DNA from: Gracilimonas mengyeensis
GTDB taxonomy: Bacteria; Bacteroidota; Rhodothermia; Balneolales; Balneolaceae
Assembly: GCF_900182705.1 (NCBI RefSeq)
Contig: NZ_FXTP01000007.1
Span: 1-64,000, forward strand
Length of the DNA: 64,000 nucleotides
Reading direction: 5' to 3'
In this document: piece after piece, positions 60,416-64,000 of the stretch
Layout: every line of letters begins with the position of its first letter
How positions within the stretch are numbered: position 1 is the first letter of the stretch
The notes under the pieces: model-generated
The model's database searches: none
The model's input: only the letters and a program-made list of their open reading frames with translations
Told to the model about the DNA's origin: nothing
Program-made: the position numbers and the translations under genes

Positions 60416-60510
60416 TTTTTAGGTGGCTTTTTACCTTGACTTGCTGATGGTCTAGGTGGTTTGGTTTTTCCTTTCTTTACTGGTACCGTTTGTTGTGTTT
60501 TTTTAGCCAT
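60412..60510 (-). CDS. 32-residue Lys/Pro-rich peptide
   Basis: A tiny basic peptide: MAKKTQQTVPVKKGKTKPPR followed by PSASQGKKPPKK. It starts 3 bases after the stop of the membrane-protein gene and overlaps the next small gene by 4 bp. The KTKPPRP block shared with that gene makes coding chance unlikely. It may be a nucleic-acid-binding or effector peptide; no family is recognised. Confidence 0.6.
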   Translation of the reverse strand: MAKKTQQTVPVKKGKTKPPRPSASQGKKPPKK

Positions 60511-60513
60511 GAT

Positions 60514-60903
60514 CTATAGATTAATGGTGAAGAATAGTACAAAAACCGTTATTGCTGCAATTAAAAACCCAAATGACCAGTTATTCAATCGGTTCGTCCT
60601 TTCATCTTGCTCATCACTTTCGGTGTGTTTTCCTTGTAACTCAAGAGTTCCCGCTTTAATGGCTGATTTATGGGACAATAGGATAAGCAGTAATGATATG
60701 ACAAATCCCGCCCACGAAGCTATCATAAGAAACTTCCAACCTGCTTCATCCAAATCAACTAAGTCTTTTACGAAGCCCAACGTCAAAATCAATCCCCCGC
60801 TGGATAAGTACACAATTAGTTTGTCAAACTGTTCTTGGGCATAATCCCGCATCTTTCGGACAGTTGCTCTGTATTCTTCTAATTCTTTTTCTTGGTCTGT
60901 CAA
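60514..60903 (-). CDS. Small three-helix membrane protein
   Basis: A 129-residue protein. A basic/acidic N-terminal helix (TDQEKELEEYRATVRKMRDY) leads to transmembrane helices at about 29-47, 58-77 and 109-128 (LIVYLSSGGLILTLGFVKDL; FLMIASWAGFVISLLLILLS; WSFGFLIAAITVFVLFFTIN). The arrangement resembles membrane effectors of small defence operons, but no family is recognised. First gene of the operon with the two Lys/Pro-rich peptides. Confidence 0.7.
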   Translation of the reverse strand: MTDQEKELEEYRATVRKMRDYAQEQFDKLIVYLSSGGLILTLGFVKDLVDLDEAGWKFLMIASWAGFVISLLLILLSHKSAIKAGTLELQGKHTESDEQDERTNRLNNWSFGFLIAAITVFVLFFTINL

Positions 60904-61139
60904 ACTTTTACTGTGTTTCTATTTACAATTCCTCCGGCTCCAGTAACTGAATCAATCGCTATATGTACGATCTATAAGAATGTACTTAATTATCCAAAGG
61001 GAATTGAGATTCTTTTTCCACAAATTTAGAACAGGGTTAACCACAGAAGTATCTTTTTGATAAAAAACATAAACAACTAGTGAAGATCTTAGAGTGATTA
61101 GCTTATAACTATATTAGATAATTCTTTTAAGCTAATGCA

Positions 61140-61919
61140 CTATTTCAATTTTAACTGCTTGTAGTATTCCTTAACAATGGGAATAAAATTTTCAAAATCG
61201 GTTTTACTTTCAATAGATGTAGTTACCCATTTTCCATCTTGATTGTAAGTACCCAGCCTGAAATTTTGTCTTCTTGGATCTATATAGGCAAGAACATTTC
61301 CTTCATATTTAATTGAGATAGAATATTTGAGTGGTTCTGGTTTAATTTTTTCTTTGTCCCAACTTTTAACCTGTTCTACAACCCATTTTGCCAATTTTCT
61401 GCTTTCAGAATCTTTAATGTAATTGTATCTCTCATCTAGGGTATATGATTGAATTCTTTCAGGAAGACTGGGAGCATTTACCTCATTATAAATTAATATG
61501 ATGTCATCGCTTCCCTCGAATTGAATACTTTGAAATGATATTAATGTTATTGGTATATCAATCCATTTTATTCTATTCAAAAGTTGAATGGAAAAACTTG
61601 GTGCAATTAACATTAATCTTAATTCCTGCGATGGATCTATATCAAGCTTACTATATGCTCTGGCATACCCTTCTATATTTCGATTCACATAATCATAATA
61701 GTCAATCGCTTGATCAAGCATTGAATCATTTTCAGTCACTTTCAGTTCGGCTACTACAAGTGATTTCCCTGCGTCTCTAAATAAAACATCTAATGGGCCC
61801 CTTGTTGTAAACGACTGGTGATCTACAAACTCTAGTTCATCTTCAATTAAATGTGGAGCCTTTCTTACAAGATCTTCCAACTTCGTCTCACTTATATCAA
61901 CTGTTTTATAATTCTTCAT
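61140..61919 (-). CDS. NucS/DUF91-like PD-(D/E)xK endonuclease
   Basis: A 259-residue protein with a nuclease core at the start. LEDLVRKAPHLIEDELEFVD is followed by RGPLDVLF with D44, and VVAELKV with E58 and K60, then Q70 in LDQAIDYYDY. These fit the D...ExK nuclease motif of NucS/DUF91 proteins. The C-terminal part (160-259) has no known domain. It is 42 bp downstream of the restriction-methylase gene on the same strand, so it may be the cutting or accessory component of that system. Confidence 0.78.
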   Translation of the reverse strand: MKNYKTVDISETKLEDLVRKAPHLIEDELEFVDHQSFTTRGPLDVLFRDAGKSLVVAELKVTENDSMLDQAIDYYDYVNRNIEGYARAYSKLDIDPSQELRLMLIAPSFSIQLLNRIKWIDIPITLISFQSIQFEGSDDIILIYNEVNAPSLPERIQSYTLDERYNYIKDSESRKLAKWVVEQVKSWDKEKIKPEPLKYSISIKYEGNVLAYIDPRRQNFRLGTYNQDGKWVTTSIESKTDFENFIPIVKEYYKQLKLK

Positions 61920-61961
61920 ACCCTATATGGAATATTATTTCTACTGCGTTATTACTTAATC

Positions 61962-64000
61962 TCATCCCACACTCCCCTCCACAATCCCAATCTCCTCTTC
62001 ACTCAAGCCATACAGCTCATACACCAGTTGGTCAATTTCGGCTTCCAGTTTGCTGGTGTCGGTTTCGGGGTTTTCTTTTTTGGCCGCGAGGATTTTACTG
62101 ACTAAATCACTCAACTCCTCTTGAGATTTAGAAACTTTGATAGGTAAAGTTTTAAATTCACCTACTCTTATTTTCGGGAATAAATCGTCAAACTCATTTC
62201 TTTCATACCTGAAAAACCAAACCATCAATTTAGATCCAAGTATTCCTAAGACATATTTTGGATCAACCTCTTTCTTAATTGGTTTTGCTATGTATAAGCT
62301 TCTATCAATTATTATATCATCCTCCAACAAAGTACAAATAAACCGATCTCCTAAAATCTCTCTCATCACTATCCTTTGACCAGTAAAAAATTTAGGATCT
62401 CTTGGGGCAGCAAGCCATTCACCGTAACTTATAAAGTGTTTTTTGTCCCACTTGGTAACAAACCAATCAATGTGTTTACCTCTAATTTCAGGTACAAAAG
62501 TTTCATCTTTTGCGTGATCGGAATGATACACTTTGTTCTTTATTACATGTTGGGACTGCCCTGTGTATTTATCATAAGGATTTACCCCTCTTGTAATATC
62601 AAACAATTCTTCAATATTTTTGCTCTCACTCCTAATTTTATCTAAAATCTTTTGAGCAAATTCGCTTACTAAGACATTAAATATCAGACCTTCGTTATTT
62701 GCAAATCTTAAAGAGTTTATTTCATGATTAATAGTTACCTCCTCTTCTTTGAAGTGCCAAACTTTTAAGGACTTCTCTTCTTTGGACTTTTTTCCTAAGA
62801 ATATTAAGGTATCTACTGTAGCCTCTTCAAAAGCGTTTGAGATATTGGGATTAACTGAGATAAGGGGAATATTATCTAATACGAATTTTCTACATTTTGT
62901 CATGGTCATGTTTTTCAACCATGAATTAGGTGTAATAAAACTTATATATGCATTCTGTTTAATTAAGTTTGCTCCTCTTTCAATGAAGAAAACATATAGA
63001 TCTAATTGATATTCAGCAGTCTCAAAATTTGAACGTAAGTAATCTTTTTGCTCTGGCACGTTTGTTCCTGATAAATAAGGCGGATTCCCAATCACCACAT
63101 CAAAGCCAATATATTTGCCCTCTTCATCCAGCACTTCCGGGAACTCGAAGCGCCATTCAAAGGCCTGGTTATAAAACGCCCCGCTTTCTTCATCGGCTTT
63201 CTGCTCCTCCAGTTTTTCTACTTTCTTTTTCTGCTTTTTAATGTCCTTTTTGGTGAATTTCTGCTCGCCAAACAGGTCGGCATTTTGCATTAGCTCCAGC
63301 CTGCCCCGTTCTTTGGAGAGCTTTTTGTTAATGGGACGGATATTGGTCAGCGTGGTGGTGTATTCTTCCTTAATCTCACCAATGAGGTTCTGAAGTCGCT
63401 TTTTTTCGGAACGGTCACCCGTGTGTTTGTAATTGCGCACGGCTTCCTTATAGTCCTCCAGCGAATGATCGCTATCCTTGAACACCGAAGACAGATCACT
63501 GTCCAACTCAAACCGGCTGACCAGCGAATTACCCTGCTTAATGTTAATATCAATATTGGGCAATACTTCCAGTTCCAAATACTCGCTTCCTGGCGTGTAA
63601 AAGGCTCGCTTCAGCAGTTCGATCCACAGCCGCAGCCGGCATATTTTCACTGAATTGGAATTGATATCTACCCCAAACAAACAGTTCTCAATCAGGAATC
63701 TCTTTTCGTGAAAAAGCGCCTGCTGTATGCGCTGTCGCTCGGAGGCTATTTTTCGAGAAGCCAGTGTTTGTCCCTGCCAGGTGTGAGACACATCATACTC
63801 AAACAATTCATCATCCCCGTAACTGACAATTAACTCATCATTTTCGACCATCACGTTCAGGTCCCGAAACGCTTTGCCGTCCACATCACATAAAATCCCC
63901 AAATCGGATTTTATGGCCAGCAGCTCATTCAAACACGACACCAAAAAATGACCGGAACCCACAGCCGGATCACAAATAGTAATGGAATTAACGATCTCAT
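61962..64000 (-). CDS. Eco57I/TaqI-type adenine methylase-restriction protein, partial
   Basis: About 680 residues are present; the N-terminus lies beyond the right edge. The visible start includes the SAM-binding motif I CDPAVGSGHFLVS, and NPPY in VVIGNPPYLSGTNVPEQKDY is the adenine methyltransferase motif IV. Between them is a lysine-rich helical insert. From about 480 on, a target-recognition domain (TaqI_C-like, DITRGVNPYDKYTGQ, WFVTKWDKKHFI) follows. It is a type IIG or PglX-like enzyme. With the nuclease gene downstream it forms a restriction-modification module, probably cargo of the integrated element. Confidence 0.88.
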   Translation of the reverse strand, partial: EIVNSITICDPAVGSGHFLVSCLNELLAIKSDLGILCDVDGKAFRDLNVMVENDELIVSYGDDELFEYDVSHTWQGQTLASRKIASERQRIQQALFHEKRFLIENCLFGVDINSNSVKICRLRLWIELLKRAFYTPGSEYLELEVLPNIDINIKQGNSLVSRFELDSDLSSVFKDSDHSLEDYKEAVRNYKHTGDRSEKKRLQNLIGEIKEEYTTTLTNIRPINKKLSKERGRLELMQNADLFGEQKFTKKDIKKQKKKVEKLEEQKADEESGAFYNQAFEWRFEFPEVLDEEGKYIGFDVVIGNPPYLSGTNVPEQKDYLRSNFETAEYQLDLYVFFIERGANLIKQNAYISFITPNSWLKNMTMTKCRKFVLDNIPLISVNPNISNAFEEATVDTLIFLGKKSKEEKSLKVWHFKEEEVTINHEINSLRFANNEGLIFNVLVSEFAQKILDKIRSESKNIEELFDITRGVNPYDKYTGQSQHVIKNKVYHSDHAKDETFVPEIRGKHIDWFVTKWDKKHFISYGEWLAAPRDPKFFTGQRIVMREILGDRFICTLLEDDIIIDRSLYIAKPIKKEVDPKYVLGILGSKLMVWFFRYERNEFDDLFPKIRVGEFKTLPIKVSKSQEELSDLVSKILAAKKENPETDTSKLEAEIDQLVYELYGLSEEEIGIVEGSVG

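Noticed and set aside
1-64000. CRISPR arrays, tRNA and rRNA genes
   Set aside because: I saw no regularly spaced short direct repeats, no cas genes and no recognisable tRNA or rRNA stretch; a small RNA gene could still be missed by eye.

Overview
The window looks like chromosome from a Bacteroidota/Balneolota-type bacterium, perhaps a relative of Balneola, Gracilimonas or Rhodohalobacter. The clues are the DUF2249/hemerythrin/Fdx cluster, Bacteroidetes-style CusA proteins fused to an outer-membrane factor, a Bacteroidetes-type tyrosine integrase with VirE_N/DUF3987 genes, A-rich leaders mixed with occasional strong GGAGG ribosome sites, and many dispersed non-coding palindromic repeats. The taxon is an inference; no marker gene such as 16S is present.

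Layout. 0-3.7 kb: the end of an IS3-family element inserted into an alpha/beta-hydrolase pseudogene, then a 1027-residue reverse transcriptase-nitrilase fusion of the class 1 defence-associated RT (DRT1) type. 4.3-17.4 kb: minus-strand metabolic and stress genes, separated by repeats. They comprise two SDRs, a hexapeptide acetyltransferase, a DUF2255 protein, two cupins, a cyclophilin-like protein, an aldo/keto reductase, a Tat-type zinc ADH with its AraC regulator, a quinone-reductase-like MDR with DUF4386, and a Vat-like acetyltransferase. 18-20.3 kb: a TolB/TPR/AraC regulator and a frameshifted DUF3052 gene. 20.3-25.0 kb: AT-rich same-strand genes (OMP, Phd/ParE toxin-antitoxin, membrane protein, Mrr-like nuclease, unknown) separated by about 100-bp imperfect palindromes that look like integron attC sites, with no integrase in view. 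25-27.1 kb: mannonate oxidoreductase and UxuA.

28.2-38.1 kb: a nitrosative/oxygen-stress and Fe-S cluster region with DUF6448, a Crp/Fnr regulator, two DUF2249 proteins with identical leaders, NadA, a SufR-like regulator, a RIC-type hemerythrin, FdxA ferredoxin, a MIP18-like Fe-S factor, an NnrS-like membrane protein, a GDCCVxC protein and an MFS transporter. 38.2-44.4 kb: a CusB / CusA-CusC-fusion heavy-metal efflux operon. 44.8-51.3 kb: DUF6567 lipoprotein, NAD(P)-binding protein, a second TolB/TPR/AraC regulator, an OMP, a hydrolase and an MDR.

51.7-56.7 kb is an integrated element core (integrase, HTH, DUF3987, VirE_N primase-like). 57-64 kb is a defence-type region: AbiE toxin-antitoxin, a proteasome-fold (Ntn) protein with a 65-residue partner, an operon of one membrane protein plus two tiny Lys/Pro-rich peptides, a NucS-like nuclease and a truncated Eco57I-type restriction-methylase that runs off the right edge. 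The Ntn protein and the mini-peptide operon are the best candidates for an undescribed system.
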